From: Anopheles merus
Lineage: Eukaryota > Arthropoda > Insecta > Diptera > Culicidae
DNA length: 64,000 nt
Direction of reading: 5' to 3'
NCBI RefSeq assembly: GCF_017562075.2
Contig: NC_054085.1
Span: 10,014,259 to 10,078,258, forward strand
This document shows positions 26,479-40,700 of this stretch, in pieces. Within the stretch, counting starts at the first letter, position 1. Each line of letters opens with the position of its first letter. A model generated the notes under the pieces. It had not been told where the DNA came from. It ran no database searches and worked only from the letters and a program-made list of their open reading frames with translations. Position numbers and translations under genes: made by a program.

Positions 26479-29211
26479 TTTATCCGATCACCTGAAAAGT
26501 TGCGACCGCTCTTATAAAGCTATCTTGTTCAACAGCTTCTGCTTTGTTACACTGCAGCAAATGGATGATTTGGGGCTTCAAATATTCAAATGAAGCAGTG
26601 AATAGTATAGTTATTCCAATTCTTTCAAACTTAGTGGATGCCGATTTAAATATTTTTATTTTTTTATTTTTTAAACTGGTTAAATAAATTATTGTTACAA
26701 ATTAAAAATTTATTTAAACTTATTAGTGGAATATGAAAAATACAAGAGTAAAACCTTTGCTCTTAAATAAACAGATATTTCAAAAGGCGGGATCATGTTG
26801 CCACTATTATCAAGTTTGGACAAGCATGTGATGGTTTAATTACTGATTGATCAATCACAGCGTTTAAAATGTGAAGCGAGTGCAATCAATATGTGCACAT
26901 AAAATTCGTAGCAATGTAATGTGATATGAACGTAACATCCGAAGATAGGGAACTACATAAAAGAATATCAAACAGAATCAAGGAAATTTCATAATTATGA
27001 ACCAAAATTGCTGCTATCTTTCCCCAGCTTAACCCTTCCGAATTATAAATAAATGGAACGGATAAATGCCTTTCAATAAACCAGCACTGAAACAGCGATG
27101 ATTCCAATTCTGTCACACTCATTATTTGCTCGAAAGAGATTCGTTCCACGAAAATTCTTATAAAATGCGGCAAGCCAAAAGTGTATCAAGCAATTAAAAT
27201 AATTTATACCTGTGCCTCACGCAAATTCCCATTAAGCAAGTTATCAATCAAAAGGCTCCCCGTCCCATTTCAAGGAACGATCGACGAAAAACTTCACGCT
27301 CAATTCAATACCGCGGAAAAGCGTCGAAAACTCAAACACACACACACACAGAAACAGCAAACCTTGAATTTATTCCCAGCAAGCTCCACAACCTTCCGAA
27401 ATCACGCCGTCAATCATCGAATCGGAAACATAACGTTTGATTGGCAGTTTTTTTTTTTTAATTCAAAAAAAAAGCCTAGGCAACTTCGCGCTACCTTTGA
27501 TGTTCGCCGGGTGATTCCCAGCGCTGTCCATGTTATGCTGTTTTGCATGCCCCAAACCTCGAACACGCTTCAATAGGCACGCTCCTGCGCTGCGGGAAAA
27601 AGTTTTCTTGAGACGTCAGGCCACGTTTGGCCTACATTCGCCTTTGATCAGTGGCGGCTCCGGCGTTCACCGAAAACTATACCGTGTCGGTAGCAGACGT
27701 GAACCATATTTTTAAATCTACAGCAACGGCTCAATAGGAGCAAAATCGCGCGAGAAAATCGATCTAAAATGATATCCATCCCAATAGGAGGGCCCTCGCT
27801 CCCTCACTCTCTCGGTTGGGCTTTATCACTAATGACAACGATTGACCGACTAATTGCCGATTCACGCGGGTCGTACAAAAAAACGAAACGACGCTGTAAA
27901 TAGAGCCTGGACTGAATCGGGCACTTCTGCAAGGAATTATTGGAAAGAATGGTGGTGGTTGATAAAATATTGATTCGATTGCCTCAGGTGTCTCGGAAGT
28001 GGTTGACCGCAGAAACAACAAAAAAGCGCCCGGTACGGAGGTTAAATTGCAAACGGTTTGTTTAAAGATGTACCTTTCATAAAGTGTCCTCAACAAATGC
28101 TTAGAATGATAAGTTCCAGCGGGCGTTGAGCAAAAACCATTCGATTTCTTCCTTACCACAGTGACGCCCTCTACGACCAACGATCATCACACCATCGTAA
28201 TCGTTCCTCATTGACTTTTTGTACCCGTTGGCACCACGACCCTTGCACCGGGCAAGGAGCTCATGGACACCGGAAGACACCGACATCGGCGTTACAGCGG
28301 ACGGCTAAAGCCCTGGGACATGAAGGGAAACAAATTCCTTCCTGATATCGTTGCCTTCAAACACCTCCCACGGGCGGCGAAGAAACGTGCCGTGGTATTT
28401 AACTTGTCAATTTAAGCTCGATCGATTTTGGGAGCGTGGGGCAGCCCGAAGAGCCCTTCCACGGGGTCGGTCACGCTCTGTTTGCAGCTATTAACCAGAG
28501 CCAGAGCCAAATTCCCAATGGCTTGGAGACATCGGTGCCATAGTACACCAGTGACAGGCAGATAGACGAAAGTTCTAGAGGGAGAGGGAGAAAGAGAAAG
28601 ACACACACTCACTCTCTTGTATCTTGTCTGGTTGGATCGATCGAGAGCGACGGCTGCAGAGCTAATCGCACACCATCTTTGACGGCTGATGCACGACGAA
28701 CGGCAATGGGACAAGGACGTCTAACAGCGTGTGGTAAGTGTCAAAGAGCCCTGAATAGGTTGGGATAGTTTTAAGGCGCTCGATCGATTTTCTTCTACCT
28801 TCCCAAAACCGGCTCCCGACGGTCGGTGTGAGGAAAAGTGTGCGCTTGATTTACTTCGACATCATGGCAAAAGGGATGGCATCGTGTCGCAGCGTTCACT
28901 TGTGTGCACTTTTCCGAACGGGTACGGGGTAGGAACACGGTCTGGGGCGTGGGATGTTGCCTGATAAGCTAGTTTTAAGAGAGCGAGTACACCCGGTGCC
29001 CGTCAAGCTGCCGTGTTGCGTGTTACTCCTGACGGAAATCGATCTAAATCTGGTCCCAATCTTTCGATGGAGTTCCACTGGGAAGCGACAAGCATCCCAC
29101 CAGGGATCGATCCGTCCGGCCCGACTCGTTCAATCCAGCAAAGCGGATCAAATAGATGGAAAAAGTTTCGATTATTTATTGGCTTTCGAGCGAACGGAAA
29201 TAGAGACAGAA

Positions 29212-29238
29212 CGAGAGAGAGAGAGAGAGAGAGAGAGA
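29212..29238. repeat. (GA)n microsatellite, copy B
   Basis: The counterpart of 10511-10539, with a length difference between the copies. Confidence 0.9.
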
Positions 29239-32200
29239 TTTTGGGGGATGGAGTGAAGGTTAGTGCCGGCAAGGTTCAAGTGCTGCCGAGCAAGCAAGGG
29301 CAATTGGAGTGTGCTTGTTAGTTTCTTTCTTTTTTTTCTTTATGTTTGTCCCTCTCTTTAGTGCAGATATGCAAAGTAGTTTGTCTCGTTGAAAGTTCAA
29401 TTAGGGTTTCCATTTGAGAGCGAGAGACTGCTAGAATATGCATTCCCTTTCGATAGATACTGCATAAACTATCGTGCCGAGGGCTTTTGGCTCTACCCGC
29501 TGAAATGAATGCCGATAAATCTAGCATGTTTTGATAGCTGTTTTGTTTTACTTTCGAAGGAAGTTTGGCTGATGCAAATGAGATCGGAGGGATTACCATT
29601 GGAAGCAATGTGAGATGATCTGTCTGTTTTTAGAAGAGCACCAATTTAAGAGCTTAGAAAATAATCAGTTTTTCAATTTGTCTGGAGTGCAAGTTTTTTT
29701 TACTAGATTGCAGCTTTTTGACATGGCGGTTTTACGATACTAATCAGCTTTTAAATATGGAGTTGGACAGTTGGCGGCTGAAAGCAAGCACAATGCGCCA
29801 AATTAATGCCTAAGATTCGTGGCAGGTCCGATTAAGTTAGCTCATTATTGATTGAAAATTCTTAGCTGAAACGTAAATATTGTGTCCAGAAAGGTTAAAA
29901 AACTGTTTGAAACGATTGTTTCAAGTACGAAAAACTATTTCAAACAGGAATAAATAAACCAAAATGATTTTAAAATACATTTTTGTTTCTACAAAATTGC
30001 TGAAATCTAATATGGTGGAACGTGATTGTGAAACGGATCAAACCCGGATGATGATTGTTCCAGAGATGAGCTGACATTCAGCTTGTCGACTAGAAATAGA
30101 AAATGGATGAATAATGGAACCTGAATTCATGTCACGGATAAATCACACTTAAATATGTTTGCAGTACATTTATAAACGTATAAGTACATAGGTATAGGTT
30201 CTTATCTATAAGTACCTCGAAATCGAAAATATATTTTTTTAATTTTACAGTATAATCAACCAAAACTATGACACGAGAATATGAACACTGCACATACTCA
30301 AAAGACTGCTTCACGCCATGGAAGATATTTAAGAAGCTCCATCCAACTGATTCGATGAATCAATTTCATTTCAATGAAGAAATCTATGGCCTCGTTTCCA
30401 TGTAACGATTTCTGCTTGATAACTCCTGTCAAAATCACGGAAGATCATGGCAACGGAAAATCGAGCAGAGTTCGGCGAATCTTTTTCGTGCCATTTTTGC
30501 CACTCACTGTAGGCTGAATGGCTCGAATTTTTACTTATAATCTTTTGAGGTATAAAAAAATCTGTACATAATGGTTTTGGAGCTTAATTTTGTAATATTT
30601 ACGCCTTGGAGAACCTTTGGCTAAGTGTTTTTCGTGATTTCAAAACAGTTAAAACATGTATTATTGCGCGCGTGTTCACAAATTTTCCATTTTCTAATTC
30701 ATAATAGAATCGTGCATTTGAAACGCGAAATGGTTCGTAAATCTTTTTTTTGCCGATGCTAGGAAAATGATTCGTACTGCTGGTGAAGGATCAGATCAGA
30801 AATCGTTCAAATGATCCGGATAAGTAAATTGAGCGAATGAAACATGCATCAGTTTTTAAAAGATCCGTACCACCATCGCTTCCCTGAGAAAAGCAAAAGC
30901 GATTGGTCGAATGCGCTAAATGAGCAAGGGAGTGGGTATCATTTTCGGATCACCATTCTTCTCTCTTCAGATAGCAGATCAGACATATCTTCTTTATACC
31001 AAAACGAGAAAGCCTGGTCACACCGCATCGGTTCAGACTCATGCTTTGAATTCGACATCCCATGTATTTTATTAACATCTCTTCGCGTGATTAACATGAT
31101 TGCATGATTAAATGATGATTACATGAAACATGACTACTCGTGATTCTGTAATGTTTTGGGTTTCTTGCACGATTTATTCACCGTTTCGTATATATTTTTG
31201 AACAGTTTCATCATGATTATGGTATCGTCCTATTGGACATCAATCAAATTGAATTAATAAAAACTACGCTCAATTAACACCTTTATGAATGATCCGGAAT
31301 TGAGCTGATCTTCAAAAAGACCCGTTTTAACACCAATAATTCGTACATCACTCAATCGGCCCATGGAAAGTTACTTTTTCACTTATTGCGACTATCATAT
31401 TAACGATCCATTATGTTTAACACATGCATATCATTTTAATCCTGAAATCTTGTCAATTACGTCATCTTGTAGTTCTCGTTTGTTGTTTCCTTCGTGTTAT
31501 TTTCTGCTATATTGGCTATGTGCTATCGAATTATTAGTATTTACGATAAATTTTAATTCGTGAATGCGCTGTCTCCTAGAAGCTAGTTTAAAAACTTAAA
31601 AGTTCAAAGATAGTTTAAAGCTCTGTAATGTGGCAGCCTCTCTTATCTACTAATCTCAAGGTCTTGCGAATTGAAATCAGTTCAATGTTTTTTTTTATTA
31701 AAAAACACTCTTTACCTTATTATTCTTCTTTTCTATCCTTAATGAATAACAGAAATATCCAAACGTCTAAGTTTACTACTAGAATTGTGTTAACTGGACA
31801 CCTTTGAAATGATGGCTTCCTTATTTGTTCATGTCTATTGAAGATTTTTGTTGGTAAAATGTAAAGAGATGAGGCGATCGAATGCATTACATTTCCATTA
31901 CAATTAATCAATGAAGTCAATCAATGAAATCAATCAAAAAGTCTCGTGATATCCAAATATATTTGGAACCACACAAACAAACACGGAATGCAATGATTGA
32001 TCTCAAATTAAGCTAATTAAAGTTCCAACTAAACTCACAATTTTAGAAACATAAAATTGTGGACTTTCTATTGATAGCTAGCACATAAATAGTTTTTTTT
32101 TTGCGTAGTTATGTATCTTGTCTGAAAAAAAAAGTCAGACCAATTCACACCAACTGTTAAGTTAGCTGAAGCTTGCAAAACGGACTAGAATTTCCGGAAC

Positions 32201-33895
32201 GCACTTGAGAGCGCTACCGTTTTCTCGTTTGTTTTGAAATATAAATTATAATTGCACGACAATATTGTTCGCCATATCAGTCTTGCAAATTAACCTTTTT
32301 CGCTTCTTTTTCCGTCTCGCAGTTCCGTCGCACCTTCAAAATGAAAAAAAGCCTTACGGTAGAACTACAACATCCATCTAACCACAGCAGGGAAAACTAT
32401 TTCCCGAAACCGTCAAAAATGCCGACTGCGAAACAAAATTCTTCCCAACCGGAACCGAGCTAACAAGGCAAACGTTGCTAACGAAGCAAAACCCGACCTT
32501 GCCTTCCTGCTTTGGGCGTGGGACCGTCGGTTGGAGCGCTTTCGTTGATTAGCACCGTCCAGCACAAAACGGACCGTGTCCAATTCCCGGTACAGACCTA
32601 CGGCTTGTATCGAACCTGTTCGTTTGCAAATGTCGCTTCGTCTGTGTGTCTGGGTCTGTGTTTGACGGTGTCAAACCATTGCCTGGTGAGTTGAACCGGA
32701 AAAGACGAGAAGGGCGGTATCAACATTCTGAGAACAAGCGACAAACCCCCCAACCGCTCGCTTGTTCGGACAGCAATGGACAGCTGCGAGCGACAATTTT
32801 TCATTCGCCCAGCAAAACAAAACAAAACATGGTTCGGCGGGGGACTGGGTGAAACCAGTAAAAACAAATTCTCATTCCCACTCCGGCACGGTGCAAAAGG
32901 ATTTGTCCCCACCGCACCACGCCGGGGTGGACCATGATGTGAAATATTTCATTTGCTTTCGCGACGCTGGTGCAAAATATTTTCGCCTCTCCGGTGGATT
33001 GCCACGGTGGAGACGGTGAAACTTTATTTTACCGCACTCTGTGGGGCAGGAGGTGGAAGAGGGGAGAGTGACCACGTGGGGAAGGATTTGGACTCTTGTT
33101 CTTTTATCCATTTGTACCGATGTTGTGTGTGTATGGGTGTGAGTGGTTTTTTTTGTTTAATATTTTTCTTGCAGCTTATTTCAACCCCGTTGACGCTTAT
33201 GGTCTGTTCTTGTCGCACGACACATGATCAAACACAGACACACACAGCGGCACACAAATATGAATCAGTTGGGATGTTATTTCAGTTGTTTCTTGTTTTT
33301 TCCTCCCCCCTTGCGGTCGGTGGGGCACGTTTTTTCCGCCATTTTGCCGTTGTCCGTTCCATTCGTCGCGAGGTTCAATTTGCATTCGCATTCTGTTGAT
33401 TCAATTTCCCATTGCGGATCGCTTTTCCCGAGCGCTCTCCGGTCGAGAGTCATGTCAGTTGGTCTTGTGCGTTGGTGAAAATGAACTCTTCTCCCACCCA
33501 AGCCCACTTCTTGGGACGCGCACAAAATCCCATTCGTACTACATCCGACACGAGCCGGGCTAGTCGTGGGTTAAACTAACGAGAACGAAAGGCTTGGGAT
33601 ATGTCGTCCACATGTCCTTCTGCTTGACCAGTGCACCCGAACAGATCGGGTTAGCGGTTTGGCTGCAGAGCAAACCGGCACGAAACGTGCACGAATATCA
33701 GTCGCTCCCGGAAGTTTCGTTCGTTTTTGCACTTCCGGGTCGGCTTGTACACTTTGCGGTTGTTTTTTTTTTTTTCTTTCCTGGTAGCGCAAAAGAGCAA
33801 ACGAACGAAAACGAGAAGAAGGGAAGCAAAGAAATTGAAGAGAGTCGGAAAAACAAAGGTTTGCCATGTGCCAATGATGAGCTTTTCGTACTTAC

Positions 33896-34073
33896 CGCTT
33901 CGGTGTGGATCGGATGGACAGCAAAGAGGACGCCGGCCAGTATGGCAAAGTTTTGCCGCAGGCCCGCGATCGTGAGGCAGACGCGCGTGAACAGCACGGT
34001 GGCGGCGGCATGCAGTGCCACGTTTGTCGCATGAAACCAGACGGAGCGCAGACCGAAGGTCAGATAGTTGAGG
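33896..34073 (-). CDS. Tmtc: TMTC exon 2, copy B (nearest to exon 1)
   Basis: This exon is 178 nt. The acceptor is ctag|cctcaac at 34073 and the donor gcg|gtaagt is at 33895. It completes the split Arg codon of exon 1 (CG|C) and reads LNYLTFGLRSVWFHATNVAL, then a membrane segment, ending in LFAVHPIHTEA. RLNY after the SHKSYRPLTxLTFR block and the HPIHTEA motif are standard TMTC core features (TM2 and the start of the next luminal loop). It ends in phase 0. It differs from copy A at 15234-15411 by one base (34016 T versus 15354 C), a synonymous Ala codon change. That is what two alleles would show. If the flanking 18.6 kb duplication is an assembly overlap, this and the 15 kb copy are the same exon. 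Confidence 0.93.
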
Positions 34074-34949
34074 CTAGTGGTGGGGTGGGGAAAGTAGAAA
34101 GAGAAAAAAAGGTCATATAGCAACATTAACACGTGCGGTCGGTGGAAACGTAAAACAATGATGATGTAGGACAACACAGGGGGATTTATAGCATTTTTAA
34201 ATGAGATAAATTCATTCAGGCTTTAAGGTATTATATTTGCGATCGAGTTTTAGTAATTAGTATGAAACAATCTTCTGTTCTTGGATGCGCTCAAAAAATA
34301 CTTTATTAAGGAAAAATTACAATTTTTTTATGCAAATACCATATTACTTTAAATTTGCAGCTCTCAAATGTTACAGAAAACCTGTAATTGTCTGTAATTG
34401 TCACCTTCGTGAATAAATTATTTTTATCTGTCTTTTACTGTCGTTTCCATTTATGAACCCCTTAGCATTAAAGTTTGTGTTTCACTTTGTTTCTAGATGT
34501 CCCGAAATTTACTCCGAACATATTGGCTGGTATCATTGAATCCGTTTATAGCGAGAACATAACGTGCTCATTCAGAATTCTAGGGACGGCAACACATCAT
34601 GTACCCGTTACTTCAACCCCACTGTAAATTACTACAGCAACCATCTACGATTGTATTCAATGCTTTCAGCCATGATATTTTACCTTTCCTTATCTTGCAA
34701 TGATTAAGGTTTCCATTAAAAGAAAATACGACCTTTATTGTCGTCTGTTTATTCATCTTTCACAGATCGGAAAGAATATTTAAGGAAATTGTGTTGACAA
34801 CGTCCTATTCAACAAAAAGATGTCAAAATATATCCTGATTTGTTATTAAGGCGTGAAAAAGTCGTATTAGGCATGAGCTGTCGACTATATTCCCCAATTA
34901 TTGCTTCTCGGCTGCCAGTTTTGGCTGTGCTGTGCTTTTAATGTCTGGA

Positions 34950-35130
34950 ATCCATTCCAGGGGCCGTGGTGCAATCGAAAGCATGCACGATGTAACAACA
35001 TGACCGTCGTGCGTTCAAGCCTCATATAGGCCTCCTCTATATGAGTAGCCAAGTCTGACCATCCCACTGTGTGGTACTAAATAGGTCTCGGTAGCCTGTA
35101 AAGGCCGCAGTGCTGCGAAATGGCATGAGA
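34950..35130 (+). mobile_element. tRNA-derived SINE, copy B
   Basis: This is the duplicate of 16290-16470, with identical A-box, B-box and body motif. It is not an independent insertion if the 18.6 kb duplication is an assembly overlap. Confidence 0.65.
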
Positions 35131-35414
35131 ATCGCGAGATGTTCACCAATGAAACCAATGAACATATCCGTGATAACTTGACGCTCATTGCTGATACTCA
35201 ATAAAAGTGCGCCATGACATGTCAAACACGGAATACGAGTGCTTGTGTCCATCGCGATACTCTGACTGACAAGCTAAGCGAGCTGCCGGCACAAGCAAAA
35301 TCAAGATTTTTGTGGTTTTTAACAGTGTTTCCATATGTCAATGTTTCAGTCACCAACACTCATGACTGAAACGAAGCTCAAATCAGCTCACGTACACAAC
35401 TGAGATGATCTGAG

Positions 35415-35705
35415 GTGAGACTTAAACATTATATCTATGCCCCCTCATGTCGTCTTCGTGACCGACCCCCACTCCTTATTCCTTCTCACCAAACTCGACA
35501 TGGCCAGAATGACCCTTTCTTGCGCGCTCTTTCTGCATTCAACGACTCGTATCTCTTATTCGACTTCAACGTCTCAGTTTCCCAATTCCGCTCCCGTTTT
35601 CGTGACTCCTTATCCCATATGTTTCCCTAGATTATAAGAACACATTTGTAAAACCCTAGAGGCCAACGTATTATTAAATAAATAATAATAATAAAATAAT
35701 ATAAT
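35415..35705 (+). mobile_element. Possible 3' end of a non-LTR retrotransposon, copy B
   Basis: This is the duplicate of 16755-17045, with the same frame, stop and AT tail. Confidence 0.45.
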
Positions 35706-37691
35706 TTGATGGATCAATTATAATCTTGGTGACATAGCACCCAACTATTGGCCACTCACTTGGTCACGACATTTCTGTACTGTCGACCAACTGTTTGCGT
35801 CTCACCTCTGATCATCACAGTAGAGCTCGTGACGCTGACAAAATTTTGTTTCAGCCGGCATTTTTCAGCAGAATGTGTAAATTAATGTCTCGAATGTTTT
35901 TGTCAAACATTCATCGTCTCAAGAGAGAAAAAAGGTTGTTCTTGAAGTATGACGCTTAAGTTATCCATTATCTATTCCAAGATCTTGTGAAGGGGACCAA
36001 ACATGGGTGACTTTGAGGCCACATTTGTTACCGACCGTTATATTTCAGCAGCTTCTACCTTCTGCTGGAGTATGACGATTTCTCGTAAATAAACTTGATG
36101 TTTGGTCTACGGAGTTTTAAAGCAGCTTTTTCTTTTCCTCTAAATAACTTTCATAATTGGAGATGATATTAAAAAGCAGGACATTTGATTATATTTGTCA
36201 AGGATTGATTCCTGTAAAATGCAACACTTTCTATCATGGGTTAGTTATGGAATTTATTCACAATGTACACATATCAGTAATACACTTCAGGGCGTCGAGT
36301 GAGACAAAGGAACTATTGTAACCGTACCATCTCCTCCACAGGTGAACATACCTTCCACAAACCATATACCTCTAGCTAACACATGATCTTACACCATGCA
36401 TTTGAATTTCTCGGTACAGGTTACTGGAAGCAGTCTTCATGTCGGAAATTTGAAGCATAAAGCTGCAAGCACGTAGCTAAGACTGTATGTTTCATACCGG
36501 AAAACAATAGATGTTGTAATAATTCACAATATCTAATCAATCATCAGCACATCGGCTTCCAAAGTCCCTATGCATACGACCCTAGCCAGGTGCGTCAATA
36601 CGATACCACTCGAACTGGACAAAATGTACTGGAACACGCATCGAGCGAAGGAAATCAATCGGTGGTAATTAATAGCTAGCCAGCGCTCACCAAACCAATA
36701 GCACCGATCAATCTGCTCCGTCCAACACACCACGAGCTAGCGTCTTGCGCGGAACATTGCACTAGAGTTCAATAAATAAGCCAAACAAGCGATCACAACC
36801 ACGACCGCTTTGGCCGAGAGTTATGACACAAGTCAAATAGCACAGCGCACTGGGAGAGCCTTGGGTAAACAATAAAGGGGTTGAGATGGGGAGGCTTCGA
36901 TGAGGAGCAATGCGTTAAAGCGTTCGCCGGCACGCCCTGGAGTGCCACCGCGGTGAGGACGGTCGCGCGTAACAATAACAATTGCAAACTGCAACCTTCT
37001 GGTTCTTGGGAAATGTGCATGAACACACATATACCGACAGGTACAAACCACACATGCACACACACATATAAATCGAACTGTGGAAAACGGATGTTGTTCT
37101 CACCATACCCACCCGCCCACCCGTGGTGGGTGGTGGGAAAAGTTACTGGCGAAGGAAATGTGCTGCCACTAAATGGTTTCTCCCTTTATCGCCGCCTTCA
37201 TGCGCCTCGATCGGTATCGACCCCGGTGTGTACGAGTTTGTGGCATTGTTTGGCCGTGGCAGCCGTAAAGCTGAAACATTAACCGATTTAGTCTACATGA
37301 CCGCAAATGGCTTACCGATTCCGGGTTCGCGTGGGTGGGTGGGTGGGTCTTGGTGCGACCAAACCGGGCACACAATTTATGGCACATGAAGGGGTTCGGT
37401 TTCCGGCGTTTTGCCCGGCTTCAACCCGTGCTTCGCTGCACATAAGCGGTATTTAGCAACGGGGCCACAGTCAGCACGGCAGCGTGTGCGTCCGGTTGAG
37501 AGCTTCCTTTCTCTCGCCCCTTTGCATCTTGCCTCTGTACACTACTCTTTACACAGTTTTCCCTATTTCCTGCTTCCCTTGCCCGGGCGCGCACGCCGGT
37601 GAAGCATGAAAAGTCTTTATTTATTCATCCGTACGCACGCAGATCGATTCAATACCCCCAGACCGTTGGCCATTGCTCGACGGGGTTTTTG

Positions 37692-37711
37692 ACACACACA
37701 CACACACACAC
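37692..37711. repeat. (CA)n microsatellite, copy B, shorter allele
   Basis: The counterpart of 19034-19071 with about half the units. Confidence 0.92.
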
Positions 37712-40700
37712 TCTCTCTCACACACTCTCTCACAGTATAACAGAGAAAGCGAGCTCGCTGGAGGCCGCTTCCCGTTATCGTTTTGATTTTATTGCCAACT
37801 TAATTGCTATCTAGATTTATGTTTACACGTTATGAATTTCCTTCCGGTTTTGTGGGAAGCTGGTTCCCCCCACTGCCTCTCCATCAGCAGACATTCTTCC
37901 CTACCCTCGGGGTACGTTACCGTCTGACCGGTCGGACCGGTTTGACAATCTAAATCACTGCATTCCCGAGACCGTCGGTTTTCCCCGGGCTGATTGATGG
38001 TCTGTGTGTATTTGTATGTGTGTTTGTGAGGCGAGTCCGCACGTCTCGTAGATCAAGATTCGTCCGGGATACGATATGTGTGTGTGTGTGTGTGTGTTGA
38101 TTGGCGCCAACATCATGGAATGACCTGCCCGAGACTGTCAGACACATCTCGGACCGAGTCCTAATTGTGAAACGAGCGACGGCTTTGCTGCTGCAATATA
38201 CGACCCTTCCCGCGTGAAGGATTGTGTAAGGATGGATGTATGAATGGCTGGGCGGTTGCCATCACCATCGTGCTCCATCGTGATTGAATCCATTTCAATA
38301 ATTAACCATAAATTGTTGCGCTTCACTTCCACGCAAAAGCTCGCCCTTCAGTGGAAGTTTAATGATGGGCAGTAGCTTTGCTATGTTATTTTAAATGTGT
38401 TTGTTGTTTGTTGCTGCGATGGACAGTTTTGTCAGACAGGTTTTTTCTTTTCATGATATTTTTTTTACAGTTCAATCGATCAGAATTTAATTTTTTTTGT
38501 TTGATATAATTTAGAAACAATAGCAATTCTGTTTTCAAACTGCACGTTTAACTATTGTATTACATTGAATCAAAATCATTAGAAAACCTAAAAAATGTAA
38601 ATCTTCCAAAACAAATAAAGAAACAATTGGATATATATTATTTTGTAAATCCATTTGGTTCCTTTTTTTAAATTATTAATTTATATGATAAAATGTGTTT
38701 GATTCTCAAAACTGATTATGCATTAAATCACATTTAAAATCCATCCTACAAATTCCATTTCAATTTTGCATTCTCCCCTTTTTGTGATGTGTGCACGAAA
38801 TTGTTATTAAACATTACACGTTACACGATTCCGTTCTCGAACCAACCAACAACTTATGTATGTGTGTGTGTGTGCCCGAGTAAAACACACACCAAACTTT
38901 CCTTTCCTTACTCGCTACAGAACTCTTCGTGTGTTGTGCAAAGCCAAAGTTTCCCTTACAGCCGCGCTCTTCGTTATATGCATTCTCGCAGTTCGTCCCA
39001 ACAACTTCGACTTTGACTTTGCACAGGCTCAACGGCTGCAATGCCACTTACTCATAAGCTTCAATATTAATTAAATTCCACGCGGTATCACACACACACA
39101 CACACGCACGCTACATGTACGCATGCAGGGAAAGACAAGGGCTGGCTCGTGCGCTCTCGGGAAACTTGCTCTTAATAATTCCATCTCGATTCCAGCTCAA
39201 CCATCTTTCCTCTTTCCTGCCCATCCCAAAATCAAAGTCAATCAGAGCCACTCGAGTGTGTATGTGTGTGCGATCTCGTCCTCTTGAACAGTACAGCGAA
39301 GGGGGCCGAATTTTCGAAATGCTTGCTACCGAAGTTTAGTAACAACTGACTGTACTACGTCGATGATGCTCGTGGATGCTCTTGTTGGCCAGGCCATATC
39401 GACAGAGTGGATTATTTCAATGCCCCGTGTGAATGCTACCGAGGCCAGTAGTGACGGTGGTAGCTTGTTTGGAAGAAAACCGCAACCACTATTATGCACG
39501 CGCTCTGTGCTAAATTACTGGTTGATTATATTTCATTATGCGTGCTGTAACGATAAGCTGCGGCGAAGTATGGCAAGCGAAGGAGTTGTAAAGTGCGGGC
39601 AGTGTGCCATGTTCCATTGTACCGAACGGAGCAAAGTGTTTGAAAATTGATGAATTAATTATTATGCATACAGGGAAGCGTTTTCTCAGCGTGCAAAGGG
39701 AAACCATTGCAGTGGTAGCGGAAAGGTTTGCAACCGGGTTCGATTGCAAGTGGTGATGATTGTGCGGAAGTGGAACCATCAAATACTAATTGAAAAGTTT
39801 GTTTAGGATCTGTAAATGATAGTTTTAATTTTAAATAAACAAGGCATGCTTATGAGTAGCTGCTTTTAAAACAACAAGGAGTTGTTTAAATCGTAATTCT
39901 AAAACCTAATGCAGATTTCCAATTGGGCTACCTATATGGATCTCACTTGGAAGTATGGTGAAGAATGGTAAGAGCAAAGTTAACATAGATCATCTTGTTT
40001 ATTCCATATTTTTTTACTGTTTAGCTGAAGTGGGACACTTGTACTTTCAAACGAATAACGAATGTGTGAATGTTGAGCGAGTTGTTGACTGATTTTCGAG
40101 TTGGGTTAATATCGTCTAAAACTTAACAAAACATACAGGGTCTACCAGGAGTTCTAATAGGTGTGAAACACTTTAAAGATAATAATTATTCAATAACTAT
40201 TGACTCTTTCTTGAAAATTGAACCCAGAGTCCCAAAACTATGAGAACCGCTGGAAAATCCTGTATTTATTTTATTCAATAACACAAAAGTACATTTATGC
40301 CCGGGGATTAAGCACTAAGCAAATTAAGGTGCCAGAAAAAGGGGCCAACCCCTCACTCACAAGTACATTTGTTTCTGAATTTATCTCTAGCTTAGAATTC
40401 GTCTTACAACTTTTCACTTGACAATTTAGAACATTCGTGTTAATTGTTTGTGCCATTGTTTGTGTTAAGTGATATGAAGAGCTTTTTCTATTTCGAGACC
40501 AAAAACCAGTTATTTTCTATTCGTATTGTTAATAACCCTGTCACTAACTTGCTCAATGCACTCATGGACTAACCAGAACTATTCAACTTCTGAAGAAGTT
40601 AGTGTTTTTGGTTTCAAATTATCAATGTTTTCAAATATACTACATTTAAACAACGCAGCAAAAGGACTCTTCAACAACTATAACAAACAATATTCTACAG

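Larger units (their letters stand above)
25306..33895 (-). other. TMTC intron 2, copy B
   Basis: This duplicates 6576-15233 and has the same AT-rich/GC-richer layout. Relative to copy A it lacks about 32 bp near 29813. Nothing coding is recognised. Confidence 0.75.
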
